A stretch of 7,200 bases of DNA from Thiopseudomonas sp964394445 (GTDB lineage Bacteria > Pseudomonadota > Gammaproteobacteria > Pseudomonadales > Pseudomonadaceae). This document shows positions 1-5,811 of this stretch, piece by piece. The stretch's first letter is position 1. Each line of letters opens with the position of its first letter. The position numbers were made by a program, and so were the translations under genes. The stretch spans positions 1 to 7,200 of the forward strand of contig CAYMXO010000081.1 in assembly GCA_964394445.1 (NCBI GenBank). The letters run 5' to 3'. The notes below the pieces were generated by a model. It did no database searches. It worked only from the letters and a program-made list of their open reading frames with translations, and had not been told where the DNA came from.

Positions 1-329
1 ACATTGCCGAGTTTGAAGCCCGCCGTGCCGAGCTGGAGCGCATTGCCGCCGAGAAACGTTCTGCTGCCGAAGCCCGTGCTGCCCAGCTGAACGAGCTGGT
101 AGTGACCATCACTGCCAACGTTGGTGAAGAAGGCAAGCTGTTCGGTTCCATTGGCACCCAGGACATCGCCGATGCCCTGACCGCCAGCGGCATCGAAGTA
201 GCCAAGAGCGAAGTGCGTCTGCCGGAAGGCACCATTCGTCAGACTGGCGAGTACGACATCCAGCTGCAACTGCACTCCGAAGTGGATGCAGAGATCAAGC
301 TGATCGTTACTGGCGAAGGCGAAGCATAA
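1..329 (+). CDS. rplI: 50S ribosomal protein L9, C-terminal part (5' end outside window)
   Basis: This is the C-terminal portion of ribosomal protein L9, which binds 23S rRNA near the base of the L1 stalk and helps maintain reading-frame fidelity. The open frame enters from the left edge (first full codon at 3) and stops at TAA 327-329, giving about 108 visible residues of a protein usually near 150. The first part (FEARRAELERIAAEKRSAAE) is the charged connecting helix typical of L9. The C-terminal domain follows, with the family signatures GKLFGSIGTQDIADAL and VAKSEVRLPEGTIRQTGEYD. An internal ATG-less start at 102 would cut the helix and is not the gene start. Upstream neighbours in this family's operon are normally rpsF and rpsR, which are not visible here. 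A strong terminator begins 28 bp after the stop, separating rplI from dnaB. Identification is by recalled family sequence and is secure. Confidence 0.96.
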   Translation, partial: IAEFEARRAELERIAAEKRSAAEARAAQLNELVVTITANVGEEGKLFGSIGTQDIADALTASGIEVAKSEVRLPEGTIRQTGEYDIQLQLHSEVDAEIKLIVTGEGEA

Positions 330-357
330 GCCGCAGCCTGTCGACACTGCAGTACCG

Positions 358-390
358 AAGGCACCTGTCATCCGGCAGGTGCCTTTTTTG
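358..390 (+). terminator. Rho-independent terminator of the rplI operon
   Basis: A perfect 10-bp stem, AAGGCACCTG (358-367) paired with CAGGTGCCTT (376-385), closes an 8-nt loop (TCATCCGG) and runs into six T residues (384-389). It lies 28 bp after the rplI stop and before the dnaB start, so it should end most rplI transcription and leave dnaB with its own promoter or with read-through. It also argues against the longer dnaB frame that would open with GTG at 379, because that start would sit inside the terminator stem. Confidence 0.92.
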
Positions 391-486
391 TCTGTGCCGG
401 AGTTACAATGTCTGTCCGCTGGTTGCCAGACAACGGGTGGCAGCTTTACACCGGATGAAGTTTGGTTTTTTTTGACGGTCAGGGAC

Positions 487-1881
487 ATGCAAGAAATAGA
501 AATTGCACCGCAGTATGATCTGGAAACCGTGGCGCTCAAGGTGCCGCCGCACTCGATCGAGGCCGAACAGGCCGTGCTCGGCGGCCTGATGCTGGACAAC
601 TATGCCTGGGAGCGCATGGGCGACCAGCTGGTGGATGCCGACTTCTATCGCCATGATCACCGCCTGATCTTTCGTGCCATCTTTACGCTGGCCGAGCGCA
701 ACGAACCCTTTGATGTGGTCACCCTGTCCGAATACCTGGACAACGAAGGCACCCTGAGCCAGGTGGGTGGCCTGGCTTACCTGGGCGAGCTGGCCAGCAA
801 TATTCCGTCGGTGGCCAACATCCAGGCGTATGCCAGGATCATTCGCGAACGCTCGACCCTGCGCCAGCTGATCTCGGCCAGCAATGAAATTGCCGACATG
901 GCTTACGCGCCCCAGGGGCGCCAGGGCGAGGAAATCCTCGACGAGGCCGAGCGCAAGATTTTCCAGATCGCCGAGTCCCGGCCAAAAACCGGTGGCCCGG
1001 TGCCGCTGCGCGAAGTGTTGCTGAAAACTGTCGATACCATTGATACGCTGTTCCACAGCGATTCGCAGATCACCGGCCTGACGACCGGCTTTGCCGATCT
1101 GGATGACAAAACCAGCGGTCTGCAGCCGGCCGATCTGGTTATTGTTGCCGGGCGTCCATCCATGGGTAAAACCACCTTCGCCATGAACCTGGTGGAAAAT
1201 GCGGTGATGAACAGCGACAAGACTGTTCTGGTGTTTTCGCTGGAGATGCCTGCCGAATCGCTGGTGATGCGTATGATTTCATCGCTCGGCCGCATCGACC
1301 AGAGCAAGGTGCGTTCGGGCAAGCTGGATGATGACGACTGGGCGCGCATGACCTCCACCGTGTCCCTGTTACAGGATGCCAAGCTGCACATTGATGATAC
1401 TGCCGGCATCAGCCCGACCGAGATGCGTGCCCGGGCGCGCCGGGTCGCGCGTGAGCATGGCGCGATAGGCCTGATCATGGTGGACTACCTGCAATTGATG
1501 CAGATTGGTGGCAGTGGGAGCGAAAACCGCACCAACGAAATTTCCGAAATTTCCCGCTCGCTGAAGGCACTGGCCAAGGAGTTTGACTGTCCCGTGGTGG
1601 CCCTGTCGCAGCTGAACCGTTCGCTGGAACAGCGCCCGAACAAGCGCCCGGTCAACTCCGACCTGCGTGAGTCCGGTGCCATCGAGCAGGATGCCGACGT
1701 AATCATGTTTGTTTACCGGGACGAGGTGTATCACCCGGAAACCGAGCACAAGGGTATTGCCGAGATCATCATTGGCAAACAGCGAAACGGCCCCATTGGC
1801 ACGGTGCGGTTGATGTTCCATGGGCGCTACACCCGGTTTGATAACCTGGCACCGGGGGACTATCAGTTCCACGACGATTGA
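487..1881 (+). CDS. dnaB: Replicative DNA helicase DnaB
   Basis: Hexameric 5'-3' helicase that unwinds DNA at the replication fork and recruits primase DnaG. The frame gives 464 residues, the usual pseudomonad length. The N-terminal domain is about 18-120 (PPHSIEAEQAVLGGLMLDN), a linker follows, and the RecA-like ATPase starts near 195. Visible motifs are Walker A GRPSMGKT (222-229), catalytic Glu253 in SLEM, Walker B LIMVDYLQL with Asp333, the sensor Gln375 in ALSQLNR, and KQRNGPIGT (431-439) with the Lys and Arg-finger residues. No intein interrupts the P-loop or DYLQ sites, where this family often carries one. I chose ATG 487 because family similarity begins there; a GTG at 379 is also open but lies in the terminator. 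The ribosome site is weak: AGGG at 481-484 is only 2 nt from the ATG. A possible -10 (TACAAT, 404-409) lacks a good -35. No terminator directly follows the stop. Confidence 0.97.
   Translation: MQEIEIAPQYDLETVALKVPPHSIEAEQAVLGGLMLDNYAWERMGDQLVDADFYRHDHRLIFRAIFTLAERNEPFDVVTLSEYLDNEGTLSQVGGLAYLGELASNIPSVANIQAYARIIRERSTLRQLISASNEIADMAYAPQGRQGEEILDEAERKIFQIAESRPKTGGPVPLREVLLKTVDTIDTLFHSDSQITGLTTGFADLDDKTSGLQPADLVIVAGRPSMGKTTFAMNLVENAVMNSDKTVLVFSLEMPAESLVMRMISSLGRIDQSKVRSGKLDDDDWARMTSTVSLLQDAKLHIDDTAGISPTEMRARARRVAREHGAIGLIMVDYLQLMQIGGSGSENRTNEISEISRSLKALAKEFDCPVVALSQLNRSLEQRPNKRPVNSDLRESGAIEQDADVIMFVYRDEVYHPETEHKGIAEIIIGKQRNGPIGTVRLMFHGRYTRFDNLAPGDYQFHDD
1838..1866 (+). promoter_or_regulatory. 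Candidate sigma70 promoter ahead of the repeat pair
   Basis: TTGATA (1838-1843, 5 of 6 to the -35 consensus) is followed after exactly 17 bp by TATCAG (1861-1866, 4 of 6 to the -10 consensus), on the + strand inside the last codons of dnaB. Transcription would start near 1873, about 20 bp before the first 187-bp repeat. Such a match can occur by chance and sits in coding sequence, where conservation is driven by protein. Its position just before the structured repeat is what makes it notable. No comparable promoter was seen in the 49-bp spacer before the second repeat. Confidence 0.3.
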
Positions 1882-1895
1882 TTTTTCGCTGTGGT

Positions 1896-2082
1896 GGTGT
1901 TTTGCACTGTGGCGGCTGGGCCGGGCGGGGCGCTCCGTCAGACTGCGCTGGTCCGTGCCAGCAAGCTGTCACAGACCGCTGAGGTCTGACTGCGGTCCCG
2001 TCCGGCCCGAAATCTGCCTGGTGCGGGGGGAGGGTTGGCCCGTCTGTGACGGGCTGCTGTCGCGATGTCTGGAAGTTGTTTT
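1896..2082. repeat. 187-bp direct repeat, copy 1
   Basis: This block is identical, base for base by eye, to 2132-2318, with a period of 236 bp and 49 bp between copies. It begins 15 bp after the dnaB stop with GGTGTTTTGCACTG and ends with GGAAGTTGTTTT. The ends do not form terminal inverted repeats, no flanking target-site duplication typical of an insertion sequence is evident, and no transposase is present. The block is very GC-rich and contains several inverted repeats (see the structured-RNA entries). TGTTTTGC occurs at both edges of this copy (1898-1905 and, overlapping the right edge, 2077-2084) and again at the start of copy 2 (2134-2141). The right-hand flanks of the two copies keep a weak resemblance (GTATAGCCGTG near 2092-2102 versus GTATTAGGCGTG near 2329-2340), suggesting the original duplication was longer than the identical core. 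Confidence 0.97.
1917..2054 (+). ncRNA. Candidate structured RNA, unit 1 (within repeat copy 1)
   Basis: As + strand RNA this segment can form a long helix pairing GGGCCGGGCGGGGC (1918-1931) with GTCCCGTCCGGCCC (1995-2008): 14 consecutive pairs, 12 G-C and 2 G-U, plus a possible U-G at 1917/2009. It encloses either two hairpins, GCTGG/CCAGC (1947-1951 with 1958-1962) and CAGACC/GGTCTG (1972-1977 with 1983-1988), giving a three-way junction, or a stacked alternative in which GTCAGAC (1937-1943) pairs with GTCTGAC (1984-1990). After a G-rich linker (six G, A, three G at 2025-2034) comes a separate hairpin, GCCCGTC-TGT-GACGGGC (2038-2054). I do not recognise it as 6S, tmRNA, RNase P, SRP RNA or a known riboswitch. 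There is no U tract right after the last hairpin, so it may be processed from, or be part of, a longer transcript. Function is unknown; that it is an RNA is inference from pairing. Confidence 0.4.
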
Positions 2083-2131
2083 GCGTGGATAGTATAGCCG
2101 TGTTCGGTGCTGTGCCATGGCGTTGGAACTG

Positions 2132-2318
2132 GGTGTTTTGCACTGTGGCGGCTGGGCCGGGCGGGGCGCTCCGTCAGACTGCGCTGGTCCGTGCCAGCAA
2201 GCTGTCACAGACCGCTGAGGTCTGACTGCGGTCCCGTCCGGCCCGAAATCTGCCTGGTGCGGGGGGAGGGTTGGCCCGTCTGTGACGGGCTGCTGTCGCG
2301 ATGTCTGGAAGTTGTTTT
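2132..2318. repeat. 187-bp direct repeat, copy 2
   Basis: Second copy of the block at 1896-2082, with no mismatch found across 187 bp. Identity ends at the closing T run: copy 1 has four T before GCG, copy 2 has five, after which the sequences differ. The sequence on the left of this copy (CGTTGGAACT) is not the sequence on the left of copy 1 (TCGCTGTGGT). It is far from any recognisable gene start, 150 bp before the bidirectional terminator at 2468-2504. Full identity of a non-coding block beside diverged flanks implies recent duplication, gene conversion between copies, or selection on the block. Confidence 0.97.
2153..2290 (+). ncRNA. Candidate structured RNA, unit 2 (within repeat copy 2)
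   Basis: Same predicted fold as the first unit because the sequence is identical: long helix 2154-2167 with 2231-2244, inner hairpins 2183-2198 and 2208-2224, G-rich linker 2261-2270, and terminal hairpin 2274-2290. No separate promoter is apparent in the 49 bp before it. If transcribed, it is most simply co-transcribed with unit 1 and ended at the terminator 2468-2504. Two identical units in a row recall tandem regulatory RNA pairs such as PrrF1/PrrF2 of Pseudomonas aeruginosa, but that is an analogy of arrangement only; the sequence is not PrrF as far as I can tell. Confidence 0.38.
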
Positions 2319-2467
2319 TGCGGGAACGGTATTAGGCGTGAACAGCGGCCGGGCAGGATATCAGTCGAAAACGCCACCACCTATGTTTGGCCGAAATACT
2401 GGCCACGAATGAGTTTGATCCTATGGGGGCAGCATGTACCTTGGGCTCACAAGCTTTTAGTGGCCGT
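2319..2467. other. Gene-free stretch between repeat copy 2 and the purD terminator
   Basis: No convincing gene is present. Open frames crossing this stretch have no ribosome site, resemble nothing recognised and run out of repeat sequence or into antisense purD. A short hairpin, TGGCC (2388-2392) with GGCCA (2401-2405), loop 8 nt, is the only local structure seen. Base composition is less GC-extreme than in the repeats. Confidence 0.6.
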
Positions 2468-2504
2468 AAAAAAAGGCAGGGGATTTTTATCCGCTGCCCT
2501 TTTT
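2468..2504. terminator. Bidirectional terminator between dnaB/repeat side and purD
   Basis: Convergent transcription meets here. Reading the - strand (purD), a stem formed by the complements of 2475-2484 and 2489-2498 (9 pairs, one G-G mismatch at 2480/2493, loop of four) is followed by seven U residues (complement of 2468-2474). Reading the + strand, the same stem is followed by five T (2500-2504) after one unpaired C. The A and T tracts can also extend the stem. It lies about 40 bp beyond the purD stop, so it is the natural end of the dusB-fis-purH-purD transcript and would also stop + strand transcripts from the repeat region. Confidence 0.85.
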
Positions 2505-2517
2505 GTTACTGGCGAGC

Positions 2518-2543
2518 CAGGTTCGCGACCTGCTTCTTTTTTT
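2518..2543 (+). terminator. Possible second + strand terminator at the purD 3' end
   Basis: CAGGT (2518-2522) and ACCTG (2528-2532) form a 5-bp stem with loop TCGCG, followed by CTTC and seven T (2537-2543) on the + strand. The stem is short and the T run is offset by four bases, so it is weak. It could back up the stronger terminator just upstream for + strand transcripts. Confidence 0.25.
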
Positions 2544-2544
2544 G

Positions 2545-3837
2545 CTACTTGCCCTGCTCACGCTCCACGGCGCGGTAGCCGATGTCCTTGCGGTAGAAGC
2601 AGCCTTCCCAGTCGATGGCGGCAGCCAGCTTGTAAGCGTTGGCCTGGGCTTCGGCGACGCTGTTGCCCAGGGCAGTGGCGCAGAGTACGCGGCCGCCGCT
2701 GTTGATGATGTTGCCGTCAACCAGGCTGGTACCGGCATGGAAGACCTTGCCGTCGAGTCTGGCGGCAGCGTCCAGACCGTTGATGACCTGGCCTTTTAGG
2801 TAATCGTCCGCCGGATAGCCGCCGGAGGCCAGAACCACGCCGAGGCTTGGGCGCGGGTCCCATTGGGCTTCGACCTTGTCCAGTGCCTTGGCCATGGCTG
2901 CCTCGACCAGCAGTACCAGGCTGGACTCCAGGCGCAGCAGGATGGGCTGGGTTTCCGGGTCGCCAAAACGGCAGTTGTATTCGATGATTTGCGGGTTGCC
3001 CTGCTTGTCGATCATCAGGCCGGCGTAGAGGAAGCCGGTGTAGACGTTGCCTTCGGCCGCCATGCCGCGCACGGTGGGGTAGATGATCTGGTCCAGCACG
3101 CGCTGGAACACTTCGTCGGTGACTACCGGAGCCGGAGAATAAGCACCCATGCCGCCGGTGTTGGGACCGGTGTCGGCATCGCCAACGCGCTTGTGGTCCT
3201 GGCTGGTGGCCATGGGCAGTACGTTTTCGCCGTCAACCATGACGATAAAGCTGGCTTCCTCGCCATCCAGGAAATCCTCGATCACCACGCGCGAGCCGGC
3301 TTCGCCAAAGGCATTGCCGGACAGCATGTCGACAATGGCGTCTTCGGCTTCTTGCAGGGTCATGGCAACAATCACGCCCTTGCCGGCAGCCAGACCGTCG
3401 GCCTTGACCACAATCGGTGCGCCTTTTTCACGCACATAAGCCAGCGCCTGCTCCACGTCGGTGAAGTTGGCGTAGCCTGCGGTCGGGATGTTGTGGCGGG
3501 CCAGGAAGTCCTTGGTGAAGGCCTTGGAGCCTTCCAGCTGGGCTGCCTTGGCCGTCGGGCCAAAGATGTTCAGGCCCTCTTCGCGGAATGTGTCCACCAC
3601 ACCCAGTACCAGCGGGGCTTCAGGCCCAACGATGGTCATTTCTACGTTGTTGGCCTTGGCAAATTCGGCCAGTGCAGCAATGTCGGTAACGGCAATGGCC
3701 ACGTTCTCGCACTTGGCTTCGGTGGCGGTACCGGCGTTGCCGGGGGCAACGAAAACCTTGACTACCCGTGGGTCCTGGGCAATTTTCCAGGCCAGGGCGT
3801 GCTCGCGTCCGCCGTTACCAATAATCAGAATGTTCAT
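2545..3837 (-). CDS. purD: Phosphoribosylamine-glycine ligase (GAR synthetase)
   Basis: Catalyses the second step of de novo purine synthesis in the cytoplasm: ATP-dependent joining of glycine to 5-phosphoribosylamine. The 430 residues match the usual length of monofunctional bacterial PurD. The N-terminal domain opens with MNILIIGNGGREHALAWK, and GPEAPLVLGV lies at 71-80. The ATP-grasp domain carries the glycine-rich VVKADGLAAGKGV (143-155), DHKRVGDADTGPNTGGMGAY (214-233) and the family signature RFGDPETQ (290-297), with the metal-binding Glu and Asn nearby in IIEYNCRF. The C-terminal part holds SLGVVLASGGYP (331-342). ATG 3837 is supported by GAGG (complement of 3846-3849) 8 nt upstream. 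The gene begins only 17 bp after the purH stop, so the pair is co-transcribed. The stop is followed at about 40 bp by the bidirectional terminator. Nothing is truncated or missing. Confidence 0.98.
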   Translation of the reverse strand: MNILIIGNGGREHALAWKIAQDPRVVKVFVAPGNAGTATEAKCENVAIAVTDIAALAEFAKANNVEMTIVGPEAPLVLGVVDTFREEGLNIFGPTAKAAQLEGSKAFTKDFLARHNIPTAGYANFTDVEQALAYVREKGAPIVVKADGLAAGKGVIVAMTLQEAEDAIVDMLSGNAFGEAGSRVVIEDFLDGEEASFIVMVDGENVLPMATSQDHKRVGDADTGPNTGGMGAYSPAPVVTDEVFQRVLDQIIYPTVRGMAAEGNVYTGFLYAGLMIDKQGNPQIIEYNCRFGDPETQPILLRLESSLVLLVEAAMAKALDKVEAQWDPRPSLGVVLASGGYPADDYLKGQVINGLDAAARLDGKVFHAGTSLVDGNIINSGGRVLCATALGNSVAEAQANAYKLAAAIDWEGCFYRKDIGYRAVEREQGK

Positions 3838-3854
3838 TCAGCAGTCCTCAAAAA

Positions 3855-5462
3855 TCAGTGACGGAAGTGGCGCATGCCGGTAAATACCATGGCAATCCCG
3901 GCTTCGTCGGCAGCGGCAATGACTTCCTCGTCACGCATCGAACCGCCGGGCTGGATCACGGCACGGATACCGGCAGCCGCCGCGTTGTCGATGCCGTCAC
4001 GGAAGGGGAAGAAGGCATCGGATGCCATCACTGCACCTTCGACCTGCAGGCCGGCGTGTTCGGCCTTGATGGCGGCAATACGGGCCGAGTTGACCCGGCT
4101 CATCTGGCCGGCGCCGACGCCCACGGTCTGGCGGTTTTTTGCGTAGACAATAGCATTGGACTTGACGAACTTGGCCACTTTCCAGGCAAAGATCAGGTCG
4201 TGGATTTCCGCCTCGGTGGGCGCACGTTTGGTGACCACTTTCAGGTCGGCCGCGGTAATCATGCCGATGTCGCGGCTCTGTACCAGCAGACCGCCGTTGA
4301 CGCGTTTAAAGTCCCAGCCGGCGGCGCGCCCGGCTGGCCACTGGCCGCACTCGAGCAGGCGTACATTGGCCTTGGCGGCCACTACGGCACGGGCGTCGGC
4401 GGAAACGGACGGGGCAATGATCACCTCGACAAACTGGCGCTCGACAATGGCCTGGGCGGTGGCACCGTCCAGCTCGCGGTTAAAGGCGATGATGCCGCCA
4501 AAGGCCGATTCGCTGTCGGTGGCGTAGGCCAGATCGTAGGCCTTGCGGATGCCGCCATCCGCGTCAGGTACCACAGCCACGCCGCAGGGGTTGGCATGCT
4601 TGACGATGACGCAGGCCGGCTTGGTAAAGCCCTTGACGCACTCCAGCGCGGCATCGGTGTCGGCCACGTTGTTGAAAGACAATTCTTTGCCCTGGATCTG
4701 GCTGGCGGTCGCAACGCTGGCCTCGACCGGATTGGCTTCCACATAGAAAGCCGCGTTCTGGTGCGGGTTTTCGCCATAGCGCATGTCCTGCGCCTTGATG
4801 AACTGGCTGTTGAAGGTCTGCGGGAACAGGTTGCGGCCTTCGGTGGACAGGGTAGCGGCGCTCTGCTCGATGGTGCCCAGGTAGTTGGCGATCATGCCGT
4901 CATAGGCTGCGGTGTGCTCAAAGGCTTTCAGGGCCAGGGCAAAGCGCTGGGCGTAGCTCAGGCCGCCTTCTTTCAGGGAGGCAACAATGGTGTCGTAATC
5001 GCCGGTGTTGACCACGATGGCCACGTCTTTGTGGTTTTTCGCGGCGCTGCGCACCATGGTCGGGCCGCCGATGTCGATGTTTTCGATGGCGTCGGGCAGG
5101 GTGCAGCCTTCTTTGGCCACGGTCGCGGCAAAGGGGTAGAGGTTGACGGCAACCAGATCAATCGGCTTGATGCCGTGCTGGTCCATGACTGCGCCATCCA
5201 GTGCGCGGCGACCGAGAATGCCGCCGTGGATTTTCGGGTGCAGGGTTTTCACCCGGCCATCCATCATTTCCGGGAAACCGGTGTAATCGGCCACTTCCAC
5301 GGCAGGGATGCCGTTGTCGCAGAGCAGCTTGAAGGTGCCGCCGGTGGACAGGATCTCCACGCCCAGTTCGTTCAGGGCGCGGGCAAAGTCCACTACGCCG
5401 GTTTTGTCGGAAACACTAATCAGTGCACGGCGCACCGGGGTTTTGGCAGTTTGGTCAGTCAT
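3855..5462 (-). CDS. purH: Bifunctional AICAR transformylase / IMP cyclohydrolase
   Basis: Carries out the last two steps of de novo purine synthesis: formylation of AICAR by 10-formyltetrahydrofolate and ring closure to IMP. It has 535 residues, normal for bacterial PurH. The N-terminal cyclohydrolase (MGS-like fold, about 10-145) shows SVSDKTG (16-22), STGGT (39-43), VKTLHPKIHGGIL (71-83), NLYPF (107-111) and ENIDIGG (127-133). The transformylase half contains MRYGENPHQ (227-235), KHANPCG (288-294) with the Lys-His catalytic pair, SDAFFPFRDG (481-490), QPGGSMRDEEVI (504-515) and the C-terminal FTGMRHFRH. The ATG at 5462 has a modest ribosome site, GGA about 7 nt upstream. It follows fis by 44 bp, which include a small hairpin, and precedes purD by 17 bp. 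A 598-residue open frame on the opposite strand is a shadow of its codon structure. Confidence 0.98.
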   Translation of the reverse strand: MTDQTAKTPVRRALISVSDKTGVVDFARALNELGVEILSTGGTFKLLCDNGIPAVEVADYTGFPEMMDGRVKTLHPKIHGGILGRRALDGAVMDQHGIKPIDLVAVNLYPFAATVAKEGCTLPDAIENIDIGGPTMVRSAAKNHKDVAIVVNTGDYDTIVASLKEGGLSYAQRFALALKAFEHTAAYDGMIANYLGTIEQSAATLSTEGRNLFPQTFNSQFIKAQDMRYGENPHQNAAFYVEANPVEASVATASQIQGKELSFNNVADTDAALECVKGFTKPACVIVKHANPCGVAVVPDADGGIRKAYDLAYATDSESAFGGIIAFNRELDGATAQAIVERQFVEVIIAPSVSADARAVVAAKANVRLLECGQWPAGRAAGWDFKRVNGGLLVQSRDIGMITAADLKVVTKRAPTEAEIHDLIFAWKVAKFVKSNAIVYAKNRQTVGVGAGQMSRVNSARIAAIKAEHAGLQVEGAVMASDAFFPFRDGIDNAAAAGIRAVIQPGGSMRDEEVIAAADEAGIAMVFTGMRHFRH

Positions 5463-5483
5463 CAGCTTTTCCAGTTTGAATCC

Positions 5484-5498
5484 GCTGCTCCGGGCAGC
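5484..5498 (-). other. Small hairpin in the fis-purH spacer
   Basis: GCTGC (5484-5488) and GCAGC (5494-5498) form a 5-bp stem with loop TCCGG in the 44-bp spacer between fis and purH. There is no T run after it on the - strand, so it does not look like a terminator. It might mark an RNA processing point or slow 3' decay that sets different levels of fis and purH mRNA; that role is inference. Confidence 0.35.
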
Positions 5499-5506
5499 AC
5501 TTGGGG

Positions 5507-5794
5507 TTACAGAAGGTTGTGTTCTTTGAGTTTCTTGCGCAGGGTACCCCGGTTCAGCCCGAGGATTTCGGCAGCCTTGCTCTGGTTGCCGCCGGTATGT
5601 TGCAACACAGTCGCCAGCAGGGGGGCTTCCACTTCGTTCAGAACCAGCTGGTAAACGTTGGTCACCTCGGTACCGTCCAGGTGCGCGAAGTAGTTGTGCA
5701 GGGTCATTTCTACACAGCTACGCAGGCTCAGCGGCTGGCTTGCGGCCGTGCTGAAAGGGCGGGTTGAATGTTGGCTCACGGTGTTATGTTCCAT
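5507..5794 (-). CDS. fis: DNA-binding protein Fis (nucleoid-associated factor)
   Basis: Small dimeric DNA-bending protein that shapes the nucleoid and modulates rRNA, recombination and replication genes. The 95 residues have a variable N-terminus (to about 23), a dimerisation core SCVEMTLHNYFAHLDG, VYQLVLNEVEAPLLATVL, and a C-terminal helix-turn-helix GNQSKAAEILGLNRGTLRKK (69-88), nearly invariant in the family. P. aeruginosa Fis is a little longer at the N-terminus. ATG 5794 lies 17 bp after the dusB stop; the next Met (residue 30) would destroy the fold. No clear Shine-Dalgarno is visible upstream (CACTAGAATT then ATG), so translation probably depends on ribosomes finishing dusB or on local mRNA features. 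In E. coli, too, fis is the second gene after dusB and its translation depends on the upstream sequence. Here fis is followed in the same direction by purH, as in Pseudomonas. Confidence 0.97.
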   Translation of the reverse strand: MEHNTVSQHSTRPFSTAASQPLSLRSCVEMTLHNYFAHLDGTEVTNVYQLVLNEVEAPLLATVLQHTGGNQSKAAEILGLNRGTLRKKLKEHNLL

Positions 5795-5811
5795 AATTCT
5801 AGTGGCGAAAC

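Noticed and set aside
404..409. TACAAT as the dnaB -10 box
   Set aside because: Good -10 match, but no -35 at 15-19 bp spacing and no extended -10; kept only as a remark under dnaB.
379..486. N-terminal extension of DnaB starting at GTG 379
   Set aside because: The start lies within the rplI terminator, the added 36 residues have no family similarity, and ATG 487 gives the normal 464-residue protein.
1891..1906. Sigma54-like -24/-12 site (TGG...TTTTGCA) at the start of copy 1
   Set aside because: The GG to GC distance is 9 rather than the required 10 bases, and the equivalent before copy 2 is also wrong.
2029..2225. Possible small ORF with GGGAGGG as ribosome site and GTG at 2046
   Set aside because: In copy 2 the extra T shifts the frame and stops it after about 17 codons, so the product is not preserved between identical blocks; the GTG is also in a strong hairpin.
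1896..2318. Insertion sequence, MITE or CRISPR-like array
   Set aside because: There are no terminal inverted repeats, no transposase and no consistent target duplication; two 187-bp units are not a CRISPR repeat-spacer pattern.
1820..2412. 90- and 101-residue frames through the two repeat copies sharing an Arg/Trp/Cys-rich peptide
   Set aside because: The shared peptide follows simply from the DNA identity. Starts are unsupported, one lies inside dnaB, composition is unlike a real protein, and the frames end differently after each copy.
2863..3861. 332-residue open frame antisense to purD
   Set aside because: Same composition artefact, opposite a fully conserved gene, without a ribosome site.
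3858..5654. 598-residue open frame antisense to purH
   Set aside because: It is Gly/His/Val-rich with no recognisable domain and mirrors the purH codons; long antisense frames are common in GC-rich genes.
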